From: Alviniconcha marisindica
Lineage: Eukaryota > Mollusca > Gastropoda > Provannidae
Direction: 5' to 3'
DNA: 64,000 bases
NCBI GenBank assembly: GCA_018857735.1
Contig: JABMCL010003850.1
Coordinates: 952,501-1,016,500 of the forward strand
Below, in pieces: positions 45,825 through 59,300 of this stretch. Position 1 is the stretch's first letter, and every line of letters starts with the position of its first letter. The position numbers were made by a program, and so were the translations under genes. Under the pieces are notes generated by a model. The model made no database searches and was not told where the DNA came from. It worked only from the letters and a program-made list of their open reading frames with translations.

Positions 45825-48800
45825 ATGCGTGTACACACATCTCTCATAGCATATATATATATATATATATATATAAAGATCTGTCACTCACCCTCATTGT
45901 CCATTGACTCATACACACAAAGACAGATCTTATTTTAATCATTCTTTTTCTGTGTTTTCCTCTTGTACTGTTGTAGTTCTTCAAAGTTATAGTTTATCCA
46001 TGCACACACTTTGAATCTGATTATACACTTTATTGTATGATAAATTAATGGATATTTGTATGGCTGTAATATGCATCAATTATTGTTCTGGTATATAAAT
46101 TATCAAAATAGATGATTAGATTTTTTTTTTTTAAATCAAATCTAATATATGTAGTACTTACTGAACACTTTGTGTATACATATTATTACTATATTAGTAT
46201 GATAATATATGTATACATGATAACAATTAGCATGTCATGCATTTATGTGATAATTGTATTTACTATTGCTGTCTCACTATTTTTGTGTCAGATCAGATCA
46301 CACTTACAGTGCCACGCACTTTTGTGTCCTCTGCCTCATGCCTTAAAGATGCTGCCAGCTCTGACTCCAAGTCCAAGGGACCTCTTCATGGTTTGCGAGT
46401 GCTGGATCTTAGCAGGTGTCAACACAAAACACAGTGGAACCCCTCTGTAACTTTAAGACCACATGTTTGTAAACCTTTCTCTTAATAAGATTTTTATGTC
46501 AATATATCATTTACCAAAGACCATACCTTTCTGAAACAAATTAAGTTTTACATCTACCAGTTTTAGCCTTCTCAAAACATGGGTTGTCCAACAGCTCGGT
46601 AGAACTAGAAGAGATCAAAATAAAAACTTGAAAAAAAGGGAGTTTGTTTTAAATTAGATTTTATACTATAAAAAAAGAGGAGAAATTCAAAGAAAAAAAA
46701 ACAAAATTGGCGTAACAATTTTCCAAATTTTCAGCACAACTGCCCTCCTGCCTTTCCAAGTGAAAAAAGTTGTTGATACCGTGTATGTTGCAGAGTCTTG
46801 GCTGGTCCATACTGCACAATGATTCTGGGTGACCTAGGTGCAGAGGTCATCAAAGTGGAAAGGCCAGGTCAGTCCCATGCTCAGTAATGGTTCTTCTGGT
46901 TGTATTTCATTGGCTCTTCATGCTGTGCACCCTTTCAAGTATTAATTAATGTATAAATGTGGGGATGATGTTAGTTGATACCTCCCTGTTGGAAGTCTTG
47001 GACCTTTTTTTTCCCAAAACGGGTGGGGGATGGGGAGAGTTGCTGAGGTTGAGAGGATGTGGGTTTTTTAATTAATTAATGCAAAACTTGTATTAAGTCT
47101 TCCCCATCTTTTATGACAGCCCATGCTTTTTCTGTGACTAGGATTAGGAGATGACACTCGAATGTGGGGGCCGCCATTTTGCGGCACAGAGAGTGCTTAC
47201 TACCTGTCTATCAACCGCAATAAGAAGGTATAATCTATTATCTAATGATTATGTGATGCTTGTGATTAACCTTTAAAAAACATTTTTTTTAAATCATCCA
47301 AACTTGGCCCAGAGTTATTTAAATACTGTGTTGAATTTTTGCATGATGTTGTAACACTAGCTTGAACTGAAGTTCTTGAAAGAAAAGGTTTTAGGTGTTT
47401 CTGTGTAAATATTTGGGTGCAACCCATTTTGGTTGAAGGGGGGAAAAAAAGGGAAAAAACAGAAGAGGATTTTCTGCTCTTTTATGACAAAATGCACAAA
47501 GTGCAGCTGTTCACTTTTTAGAAATACATGTTTGTGTATTATTTTTGGCTGATTTTTTTTTTTTTTTTTGTCACTAAGAGTAAGATACTGTATGTGTTTC
47601 ACTAACTAATAGTGCAAAAGCTAAACAACACACTTACATAATTCATACATGATGCAAAATGGACTGAAATGCTCATGTGTGAAAAACTTTAGAGAATGTC
47701 AAACAAAACTGTGTTTTGCCTTGAAAGGGCAGTTTTGCTCACAGTCACATAGATGTGCCCATCATCTTCCAGGAACATCCACAACACATTCATGAATCAT
47801 GGCAGAAGTCCCAGAAGTAGAACGGCATCTGATGATTGTTTCTAAAATAAATGAAAATGGCACTTGTAAACTTTTTTGTCTAAAAAAGCATGTGATGATT
47901 GTTTATAAAGTAAAATGGCACAAGTCTAGAACGACACCTGATGATTATTATTAAAGTAACTGGCACAAGTCTAGAAATAAAACAGCACCTGGTGGTTGTT
48001 TCTAAAATAAATGGTAATGACACTTGTAAGTCTAGAACAGCGCCTAATGACTGGTTTTGCAGAGGGCACAGGTTTCACAATCACACCTGTTATTGTGTCT
48101 TTTGATTTGATGGTTAGAAAAAAATAAGAAAATGAAAGTTTCCTGTTTGTCTAAAATTTACTGATACTGGCTTAAAAGTTAAAAAAAAATAAACAAAACA
48201 AAATTCAGGCTGATTTTGTCAGTTATGAAAAAAAGCTTAAATTGAAAGTGTGGTTTGCTGGGTAACATATTTTATATTTGTCTGATTTTTTTCAGAGCAT
48301 CACCATCAACTTCAAACACCCCAAAGGCGCTGCAATTGTACAACAGGTATGTTGATTTTCTTCATCGACAGTATGTAAGTTGTGTCCACTGAGGTGGTTC
48401 TCCATCGCCGATCATCACAGCAAAATTAGAGCATAATGGAGAAATACATGATTAAATGCATGGTTGTGTTGTGATTTGTGTGGCAGCTAGTGTCAGTGAA
48501 TGACATAGTGGTGGTAGACATCTGTTGGAGTCAGTTGTCTCAAAAGCATGGGCGTGTTGTGATGTGTGTGGCAGTGGGCATCAGTGAATGAATAATGTGG
48601 TGGAGAACTACTGAAGGGGCAGGCATGGCTCAGTTGGTAGAGTGTCCAGCTGAAAAGCCAGGTGCAATACTGATGTGGGTTCTAGTCCCCGGTGCTGCAA
48701 GGGATTTTTCTCCCAGAGTCAACTTCCAATGCAGACTCCCTGTGGTGTCTATGCAGCCCCCATGTGCAATTGCATGCATCAACATCTGTGTGCACGCTAA

Positions 48801-51800
48801 AAATCCCAAATGCTGGTAGCCATATTTACCATTGTTTGGAAAATGCTACACACACACTGATAGAAATGGGTAGTGTTGCTCTTGTGGCTGCTATGCTTAC
48901 CAAAGTAAGGCAACCCAAATTTCCTGCAAGGGACAAAGAAGTACTAAAAACCTTTTTTTAAATTTATTTTTCAAATACATGATATGAGCAGGTTAAATAC
49001 ATGGCTGTGTCCTTTGGTATGTGTGGCAGCTGGCATTTAAAGTGAATAAAGTAATGGAGAATATATAATGTGAGAAAGTTGAAAGCACAGGCATGTTCTG
49101 GTCTGTGTGGCAGCTGGCACCAGTGAGTGACCTGATGGTGGAGAACTGCATGATGTGTGAGCTAAGTAAAAGCACGGCTGTGTTGAAATCTGTGTGGCAG
49201 CTGGTGTTGGTGAATGGCGTGCTGGTGGAGAACTACATGCTTTTAACTAGCTCACAGACTCGCATCATTGTGACTCTGTGAGCTAGTTAAAAGCATGGAT
49301 GTGTTGTAATCTGTGTGGCATCTGGCGTCAGTGAGTGACATGATGGTGGAGAACTACATGATGTGTGAGCTAGTTAAAAGCGTGGCTGTGTTGTAATCTG
49401 TGCAGCAGCTGGTGTCGTATCAGTGAGTGACTTGATGATGGTTGAGAACTACATCATGAGTGAGCTAGTTAAAATCATGGCTGTGTTGTAATATGTGTGG
49501 CAGCTGGAATTATCTCAGTGAGTGACATGATGATGGAGAACTACAGGATGTATGAGCTAGTTAAAAGCATGGCGATGTAATCTGTGTGGCAGCTGGCATC
49601 AGTGAGTGATATACTGGTGGAGAACTACATGATGTGTGAGCTAATTAAAAGCATGGCTGTGTTGTAATATGTGTGGCAGCTGGAATGATATCAGTGAGTG
49701 ACATGGTGGTGGAGAACTACCTGGTGTGTGAGCTAGTTAAAAGCATGGCTGTGTTATAATCTGTGTGGCAGCTGGCGGCAGTGAGTGATGTGCTGGTGGA
49801 GAACTACCTGCCGGGAAAGCTGGCCGCCATGGGTCTGGGCTTTGAACAGCTGCATCCTCTCAACCCTGGCCTGATCTACTGCTCCATCACTGGTACACCT
49901 CTTTTCTTCACTTTCTTCTTTTGTCTGCTTCTTCCTTCCTCCACCCCCTCCTCTGCCTCTCTCCCTCCATGCCCCTTTCCTCCTCCTCCTTCTCCCTCTT
50001 CTTCCAGCTGACTGGTAATGATCATTGACCAGTTAACCCCTTCACTGCCCAAGCCTGTAAAATTTCCGGGCTGAAAAGTGAACGCATACATGCCTGCAAG
50101 CAGTATGTTTGATAGTACTACAACAGATCTACTTTCAGTACTGCACGTTTGATAGAAGTCCTTTCATACGCTCAAGCAGGGGGGGGGGGGGGGGGGGGCC
50201 TTGATGATTTCAATTTTGGCACTTTTGTTGGTCGTTTTCCAAATGTCGGCGCGGCAAGCATGGCAGTGAAAGGGTTAAATAAACCTTTATTATTCGTTAA
50301 TGTACACAGTGTCGTTGGTTCCCTCAGCTTTCTCCTTGACCTTGTGCAGGTTATGGGCAGAGTGGTCCTTACGCCCAGAGAGCTGGTTACGATGTCATTG
50401 TGTCTGGAGTCGGTGGATTGATGCATATCACTGGACCGAAGGTAAATCTAGTCTAAACAAGAGCAGAGACCTAGCTGAGACCAGAGGAAAAGCTAAGCAA
50501 GATTAAAGTGAGCCAAGAGACAAAAATATACAAAATCAAAGGTGAAGGGTTCATGACTTAATTTGTTAAAGTAAAGAGATCTAACATGGAGAGTATACAA
50601 GTTGGCAGATAGTAGGTGAACAAGACTGAAGGTGGTCAGACAAGACCAGAGTTGAAGGTGGACACGACCAAAGGTAAACAAGACCGTAACAAAGGACATA
50701 ACAGGCCATAGTAAAGGGCAAACAAGACCAAAGCTGAAGAGTAAACTAGGCAAATGGTAAGTGACACACTGGGCCATAAATGGCATAAGGAAAGGGTAAT
50801 AAGACCAATGGTAATGGGCATGCAAGACCAATAAGAAAGGACACACTGGGCCGTAAGTAAAGGGCAACTAGATCAACAGTAATGAGTAAACTAGACCAGT
50901 GACAAATGACACACTAGGCCATAATAAGTACAGGGCAACAAGACCAATGGTAATGAGTAAACTGGACCAGTGACAAATGACACGCTAGGCCATAAGTACA
51001 GGGCAACAAGACCAATGGTAATGAGTAAACTAGACCAGTGACAATTAACACACTAGGCCATAAGTACAGGGCAACAAGACCAATTGTAATGAGTAAACTA
51101 GACCAGTGACAAATAACACACTAGGCCATAAGTACAGGGCAACAAGACCAATGGTAATGAGTAAACTAGACCAGTGACAAATAACACACTAGGCCATAAG
51201 TACAGGGCAACAAGACCAATGGTAATGAGTAAACTAGACCAGTGACAAATAACACACTAGGCCATAAGTACAGGGCAACAAGACCAATGGTAATGAGTAA
51301 ACTAGACCAGTGACAAATACACCTGGGCCATAAGTACAGGGCAACAAGACCAATGGTATGAAATAGAAGTTAACACACTAGGCCATAAGTACAGGGCAAC
51401 AAGACCAATGGTATATGGTAACATTAATGTGCAGATTTTGTTTCCACTGTGAGAAAGAAAAGAAAAAGAAAAAGAAGAAAAAAAACTGAACTTTTCTGCT
51501 GCATTCAGATCAGTAAAAGATCAAAATCCCATGGCAGGTTAAATCCGGACCATTTTCACTGCAAATGGGATGAAACAATTTGCAGTATTTATTGTCAACA
51601 AAATTATTGGTTTCAAACAGAATAACAGACAGTTCATTTGAAAAAAAATGAAAAAAAATGAAAATATTGATTGAATACATGTATGTATGCATTCTAATCG
51701 GCTTAAAATGTAAGTTGAGTGAATAAGTGTTCTATGGCCGCTAAGCATTTTTTGCATGTTTTTTTTCAAAATGCTATAGGTGATTCTGGTGTTTGCTCTA

Positions 51801-52486
51801 ACCATTGTTGCACATGTTATCCAATACACATGATTCTTTCCCTTGTTTTGACTTTTTAAGTGTAGGGTTGGGTTTTTTGTGTGTGTGGCAGGATGGTGAA
51901 CCATGCAAGGTTGGTGTTGCCATGACCGATCTGTCCACAGGCTTGTACGCTCATGGAGCAATAATGGCCGCCTTGCTGCATCGTCAGAATACAGGTCAAG
52001 GTCAGCACATTGACTGCAACCTGTTCGCCACACAGGTGTGTGAATTTTGCCTTTCCCATCATCGGACTTACTTGGAGCTTCATTTTAGAAGCTGTTTCTT
52101 TCTTTCATCGACTATCTCCTTATGTTTTTTTGTTGGCGCTCGGATAGTCAGCAGCAGCAGGTCCACCATTTTTGATTGGCAATAACTAGTAAATGCCATA
52201 ATACAGGAAGGTGGAAATATTTGGTAATACACGAGGAGTTCGAATCAATCAGAACATCATATTTTAATCGGCTAATTCAATGCTCATTTACTGCAGGGCT
52301 TGATAATGAGATGAAATTAAAATCGAGGCAAAATAATCATTACCCTTTTTCGGAAAAGCGTGTGTGCTGAATTATATTCACAAATAATGTGCTACTATCT
52401 ATAAGGAACAGGAATCAAATTTGTAAGGAAACAATATCATATGTCTGTAAATTACGGTATTTTCTTTTACATTCAGTATGTGCACC

Positions 52487-52521
<35 letters not shown>

Positions 52522-55500
52522 TGTGCAAGGAATACTACATTTCTATATATTTTGTTTATGGATTATGTTTGAGGTTTTATGTATGCATTTTTGTTGATCT
52601 TGTAAAGTGTGGTGTGTGTGCTCACCCTTGTCTGTGAGATACAATGCTATAGAAATGACTGCTATTATGCCTGTTATTATTTTGTGTCAGTGCTTTATCG
52701 AGTGTTGATGTAAGGGTTTGCTCACTTTCAGGGCTCTGAAGTCATGTCCATGTTTTTATTTCAGGTGGCATCGCTGGTCAACATTGCCTCTAACTACCTG
52801 AATTCTGGGCAGGAGGCTAGCAGACATGGCACATCTCACCCCAGTATTGTACCCTATCAGGTAGTTGTTTTTTTATTATTGTTTTTTAACACAGTATTGT
52901 ACTGTATCAGGTGGAGTTCAACTCAGTATTGTACCATATCAGGTAGAGGTTACATGGTATTGCACTGTATCATGTAGAGTTCAACTTAGTATTTTACCAT
53001 ATCTGGTAAACACAATATCGCACGATATCATGTAGAGTTCAGCTCAGTATTGTATCATATCAAGTAGACTTTAACATGGTATTATATTCATATTAGTGTA
53101 TGCAGATTGAGAGAAAGGGGGCGTATGTCTAAGAGTGTGTATGTGCGTGCGTTTCATGACTTAGAATTATTGAGATATGTTCTTCATTGTGCAGTCGATC
53201 AACAGCTTTAATTTCCTGCTGGGATGAATCAAGTATATTGTTATTGTTGTTACTGTATCAGGTAGAGTTTTGCTCGGTACTGTACATATGATAATATCAG
53301 GTAGACTTTAACATGGTATTATACAGTATCTGGTAGAGTTCAGCTCAGTATTGTACCATGATCATATCAGGTAGAGTTTAACATGGCATTGTACTGTATC
53401 AGGTAGAGTTCACCCCAGTATTATGCTGTATCAGGTAGAGTTTAACATGGGATTGTGCTGTATCAGGTAGAGTTCACCCCAGTATTATGCTGTATCAGGT
53501 AGAGTTCACCCCAGTATTATGCTGTATCAGGTAGAGTTTAACATGGCATTGTGCTGTATCAGGTAGAGTTCATCCCAATATTATGCTGTATCAGGTAGAG
53601 TTCACCCCAGTATTATGCTGGATCGAGTTTAACATGGCATTGTACTGTATCAGGTAGAGTTCACCAGACGTTTCACACAGCATTGTACTGTATCAGGTAG
53701 AGTTCACCAGACGTTTAACACAGCATTGTACTGTATCAGGTAGAGTTCAGCTGAGTATTGTACTGTATCAGGTAAAGTTTAACACAGCATTGTACTGTAT
53801 TAGGTAGAGTTTAACATGGTACTGCACTGTATCAGGCAGACTTCAGCTCAGTATTGTACCATATCAGGTAGAGTTTAACATGGTACTGCACTGTATCAGG
53901 CAGACTTCAGCTCAGTATTGTACCATATCAGGTAGAGTTTAACATGGTATTGCACTGTATCAGGCAGACTTCAGCTCAGTATTGTACCATATCAGGTAGA
54001 GTTTAACATGGTACTGCACTGTATCAGGCAGACTTCAGCTCAGTATTGTACCATATCAGGTAGAGTTTAACATGGTACTGCACTGTATCAGGCAGACTTC
54101 AGCTCAGTATTGTACCATATCAGGTAGAGTTTAACATGGTATTGCACTGTATCAGGCAGACTTCAGCTCAGTATTGTACCATATCAGGTAGAGTTTAACA
54201 TGGTGTTGCACAGTATTAGGTAGAGTGTTCCTGAGACTCCAAACACAGCTGTCAAATGCTGAAGGAACAGACACTGAAACTCCAGTCTGTGATGTCAGGT
54301 TCTTCATGCTAGCTGTCTAATGCTTTTGTACCTGATTTGAAGTGGACACCTATTGGCCAGCATGGATGGTTGATTTTGCATGCCCCTTTTGTCATTGTTG
54401 TCATCTGTTCTCAGGCTTTCCGGACCAAAGATGGCTATCTGCTAGTCGGTGCTGGAAACGATGGACAGTTCAAGATTCTGTGTGAGGTACACAAGTTAAT
54501 GCATACCTGATGCATTATTGTAGAGCTTGCTGTTGCTAATACTAGACTGTCTTTGAAGGTTTAAGTTAAACTTGGGGTCCAGGTATAGGTCAGTGGTAAA
54601 GTGCTGGATTTGTGATTGAAAAGTCTCAGGTTCGAGTCCCAGCAGGAGCGTGTGGAGAATTTTCTTCTCCGGAGTCAGCTTTCTGAACTGACTCTTATTT
54701 TGAAACCAGTTTCACCCCGTAGCATGTAAAAGATCCAGGTCATTGCCAAAAGCACAGGCGGCAGGTTACAGCTAAACACACATGCATCATATGCATGCAG
54801 CTTTGAATAAAGTGATGCTATAAACTGGTGCATGGTTGTATGGCGTGCACAGAATGTGCGCCAAGATGGCAGCAGTTTCACATGGCACCAGCCATGTAAC
54901 AACTAAACCGTGCTGTAACCCCTTTGATGGCTGTTCAAAATGCGCAGTGTAAAGCTACAGTCAGTCATTCAGAGCTGCATACAACTAGAGCGCAGTGGGT
55001 CTGCTCGGAAGCAGAAAACAGCGCTGTAGTTGCCGTTGTGAAGCACTTAGGGCTCATCTCAAGATGAGGTGCTCGGCATGTGTACACGTAAAATTGTTTT
55101 AAAAAGTAATTTTTTTGTGGTCACAGCTTTATGCTGGGCAGTAATTGCCTCCTGAATAAACACAGACTAAAATCGTGGCTTTTAGTGATAATCGTGCTAG
55201 TTTATTCCTTTCCTTTTAGTTGTGAGTCAGGCATGGTCAGGAGGTCCATCCCAGTTGGAGGGGAAGGTGGCATAATATGGTTGATGCTGCATCAAATAAT
55301 GGTATGTAGATGGTGGTACCGTATTCTGCAAGGCTAATCCAGCAAAGTGAAACGTGAGTAAAATGCTGGTCTGTCTTTGCAGTGCCTCAGCCTGAATGAG
55401 TTATTAGAAGATGAGCGCTACAAGACCAACAAACTTCGTGTCACCAACAGGGATGACCTGCTTCATACTCTGTCTGAAACGTATGTCACTGAAATTATTC

Positions 55501-55787
55501 CTAGTGGCTGATTATTTTCTGGCAGCTTTCATGTATGTCAGACTTAGAGTCATATCCTTCATTAAGGTTAGTTTATGATTTCCTGATAGCTTGTTGGTAA
55601 TTTAGAAATGGAAATCACTCATGTTTTCCCCCATCAACTGATGTTGTTTTTGACAGCTTTCTGGTTTTTGAGAAATACAAGTCAAACAAGTTATGAAATC
55701 TAAGTCATGTAAGGTTTTCTGTTGAAAGCTGATTGCTTAATAGCTATGTCAGTTTTTGTTGTTTCAGATAGTATTGACTGCAAGTGT

Positions 55788-55849
<62 letters not shown>

Positions 55850-56228
55850 AAGACAGATTCTCTCAGAAGTCCACGGCAGACTGGTTAAAACAGCTGGAAG
55901 GGAGTGGGATCCCTTACGGGCCCATCAACAACATGCAGGCTGTGTTCTCTGACCCACAGGTAGAGCGTTCATCTTTCTATCTCTCTCATATATATCATTT
56001 GTCAATATCCACTTTTAGCCCTGTTGGTTCATGGTCCTCAAATGGTGTGTGTGTGTGTGCACGTGCGTGCGTGCATGCATGTGTGTGTGTGTGTGTGCAT
56101 GTGTGCATGCCTGCGTGTGTGCATGCATGTGTGTGTGAATTGAACTTTAAGTGAGCACTACTTTGGCATATCCCACACATCAGTTATTCTGTACTGTGCC
56201 AGTGCACATCACATGCACACGCACACAC

Positions 56229-56265
<37 letters not shown>

Positions 56266-56269
56266 CACA

Positions 56270-56324
<55 letters not shown>

Positions 56325-59300
56325 CCTCATACCATTTGAGCACTGCAAACCAATGGGGCTAAAAATGGATATTGCCTGTCATTTGACATGTTTGAGAGGG
56401 ACTGTAGTCTCCGCAGAGGTACCAGTCTGGGCTAAAAGCCGAGGTTTGATAAAAACCAAAGAGGTGTGAGGGAGTGGGAGCTTTTGTTGTTGTTGTTGTA
56501 GAGTACGTCATTGTCCCTTGCAAGAATATTCAGGTCACCGTACCTGAAGGCACAGCAGCCACAAGAGCAGTGCTACCCATTCCTAGTCCTTCCGGTGTGT
56601 TCAGTATTTTCATGTGTCCAAACAGTGGTTTGGCTCTCCAGTGTTTGGGATTTGGGACGTGCGCAGAGATGTTGATACAACCAGTGTTACAGTATCAATA
56701 CCTGCATGAATCTGCATTCGGATGGGCAGCAACGTGAGCCATTTTGCTGCTTTAACGATTGTAGATGGTGAGGACACCAGACCCTGTCCATAAACCTCAG
56801 CCCTTAACAAGGGTAGTAATTCAGCCCAGGTGGATTCAAACCGAGGTTTGTTTTCTTCCCACTGTGCCATACCACTCAGCCACACCACCTCGCCTTTCTC
56901 CTTCATCTGACGATCGGTGTGCTGCAGTACTCACTTGTGTTATCTGAGAGTTTTGTGTTGTGTAATGTTTTAGACTGTTTGATTTATCAAGGGTTTTTTC
57001 CCGGGAGCTCCAGTTTGCTCCCCTTTCTCTGATGTAATTGGGCATTAGCACTGGAACTGTTTCAGGTAGTATATCAGGTATGGTGCCACCCCCTGTTGGG
57101 GAATCCTCTGAGAGATGGAGAAATGCGTGTATGGGCTTTTCTGAACTTGTGAATACCGTCTTGAACTGAACCGTATTGTGCATTGGTGTGTGCTCTTTCA
57201 AGGCGTAATCATCTCGTTTGGAAAACTGTTTTTTGTTTTGTTTATGCAGGTGATGAGTCAAGACCTCATTCAGGAGATTCCTCACCCCACTGCGGGCACA
57301 ATTCGCTTACCAGGTAAGGAGCCAGCCTTTCCCCACTGGTCACTGTCCAGGTAATGAGGCATCATTGTCCCACTGGTCACTGTCCAGGTAAGGAGCCAGC
57401 CTTGCCCCACTGGTCACTGTCCACATAAGGAGGCATCATTGTAAGGAGCTAGCATTGCCGCACTGGTTACAGGTAAGAAGCCAGTTTTGCCCCACTGGTC
57501 ACTGTCCAGGTAAGGAGCCAGTGTTGCCCCATTGGTTACTGTCCAGGTAACGAGCTAGTGTTGCCCCACTGGTCACTGTTCAGGTAAGAAGCCAGCCTTG
57601 CCCCACTGGTTACTGTCCAGGTAAGGAGCCAGCATTGTCTCACTGGTTACTGTCCAGGTAAGGAGCCAGCCTTGCCCCACTGGTTACTGTCGAGGTAAGG
57701 AGCCAGCCTTTGCCTCTGGTTACTGTCCAGCCACTGGTTACTGTCCAGGTAAGGAGCCGACATTGCCCCAGTGGTTACTGTCCTGGTAAAGAGCCAGCCT
57801 TGCCCCACTGGTTACTGTTCAGGTAAGGAGCCAGCATTGCCTCACTGGATACTGTCCAGGTAAGGAGCCAGCCTTTCCACACTGGTTACTGTCCAGGTAA
57901 GGAGCCAGCCTTGCCCCACTGGTCACTGTCCAGGTATGGAGCTAGCAGCTTGGCTTGGCAGTAGGGGGAGGGCAGCATTTAATTCAGATTTCTCACCCCA
58001 CAGCCAGCACTGTTCGTTTACCAGGTAAGGAGCCTACCTCACCCTTCTAGAGGTACCGTTTGTTAACCAGGGAAGCGGTTATAGCTACCGATTCAGGAGA
58101 TTTAGGAGTGTGTGAGCTGCATTTGTCAGGACTGAATAGTTCTTGCAAGGTGTGTACACAGTGGAACTCTTTATACAAAAGCAGCAGAAACCATCAGAAC
58201 AGCTTCTTCTTAATAGAACTTTGTACTAAGAGAGCTAAAATATATATATATATAGAGAGAGGGAGAGAGGGAGAGAGAGAGAGAAAACAAAAGTGTCACT
58301 GGGACATTTAAATCACTGTCATGTACCACAATTCATCACAAAGATGTTTGTGACAGCAAGTCCCACTGTACTTGTAACTCTATATCCGCAGAATGCCTGA
58401 AAGATGGAGTGGACTCTGGGTTGCAACAGCTGGAAGAAAAAAGTAATTGTGCATCTAAGACAGTAACTAGCAGCAGTATGAAGGGCATATAAGGTATCAC
58501 CTTCAGTTAGTTTCGAATAGCTGGTAAAAGTTTAGAACTAGTTTCTGCAGCTCTTATGCACCCTCATTGGTATTATGTGCAATGTTTTGGGCCTTGTACA
58601 AAATATGAAGATGGATTCAGCACATATGAAGTGCCTTGCATTTGTCGTTATTACTTGTATTATTATTATTCCTGCAGTGGAATACAGACAGAAATTAAGG
58701 CCCCCTCTGTTGAGAACCCATAGGTGACAAAAGTTCTCCTTGTAAAGCCTGGAGCTGGTCAGAATATAGCTATACATGCTTCTCCAACTGCTAGGAATTA
58801 CTTGTCTTAATTTCTTCCTTTTTGGCCCATTCACCTTCTTTTTTCACCATATCCTCTCTCTGCTTTTTAACTGCATTTGTTTTGGCTAACACAGTTTCAT
58901 GTGTGAGCCTGTGGAATAAAATAGGTCACCCTGCTCATAGTCACAAGCGATTTAAGCAGGTTCCCATGGTGAATGCCTAGGGAATATAAATAGGTACTAA
59001 AAGATGTGTTATTGTGTACTGATGGGTGAATAGATGGTTGGTTTTTATATTTTACATTGTGACACTAACAGTGAATTAAACAAACTTGTGATTCAGTGAC
59101 TCGTGTTTTGAATTGATGTAAAAGGATTTTGAGTTTCTGATTTGTCCTGAGGTGACCCTATGCAGCTGACTGGATGTTAAAATCCAATATCTCCTCCTGC
59201 TACTTGTATTACCATTATCATCAGCTTTTTTTTCCTTCCCCTTCTCTTGTGTCTAACTAAAGGGCCAGCTGTGAAGTTCAGTGAGACTCCAGCTGTGTCC

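Larger units (their letters stand above)
48470..49771 (+). repeat. Array of ~88-bp units derived from the SUGCT exon 6 acceptor and exon start
   Basis: Units containing 'CTGTGTGGCAGCTGGCATCA' then 'GTGAGTGACATGATGGTGGA' recur about every 88-90 bp, at roughly 48476, 48566, 49020, 49105, 49190, 49311, 49399, 49495, 49580 and 49675. They end at the true exon 6 (49772), which begins CTGGCGGCAGTGAGTGATGT. Some units stay open and read like the exon, for example [15 protein letters not shown] against [20 protein letters not shown] interrupts the array at 48612-48960. Confidence 0.9.

Noticed and set aside
50493..50867. 124-codon minus-strand frame in SUGCT intron 7
   Set aside because: It lies in the degenerate part of the 68-bp array and shows only repeat-driven similarity between segments.
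50931..51415. Regular repeats that could suggest a CRISPR array
   Set aside because: The units are contiguous tandem copies with no unique spacers, and the DNA is from an intron of an animal gene.
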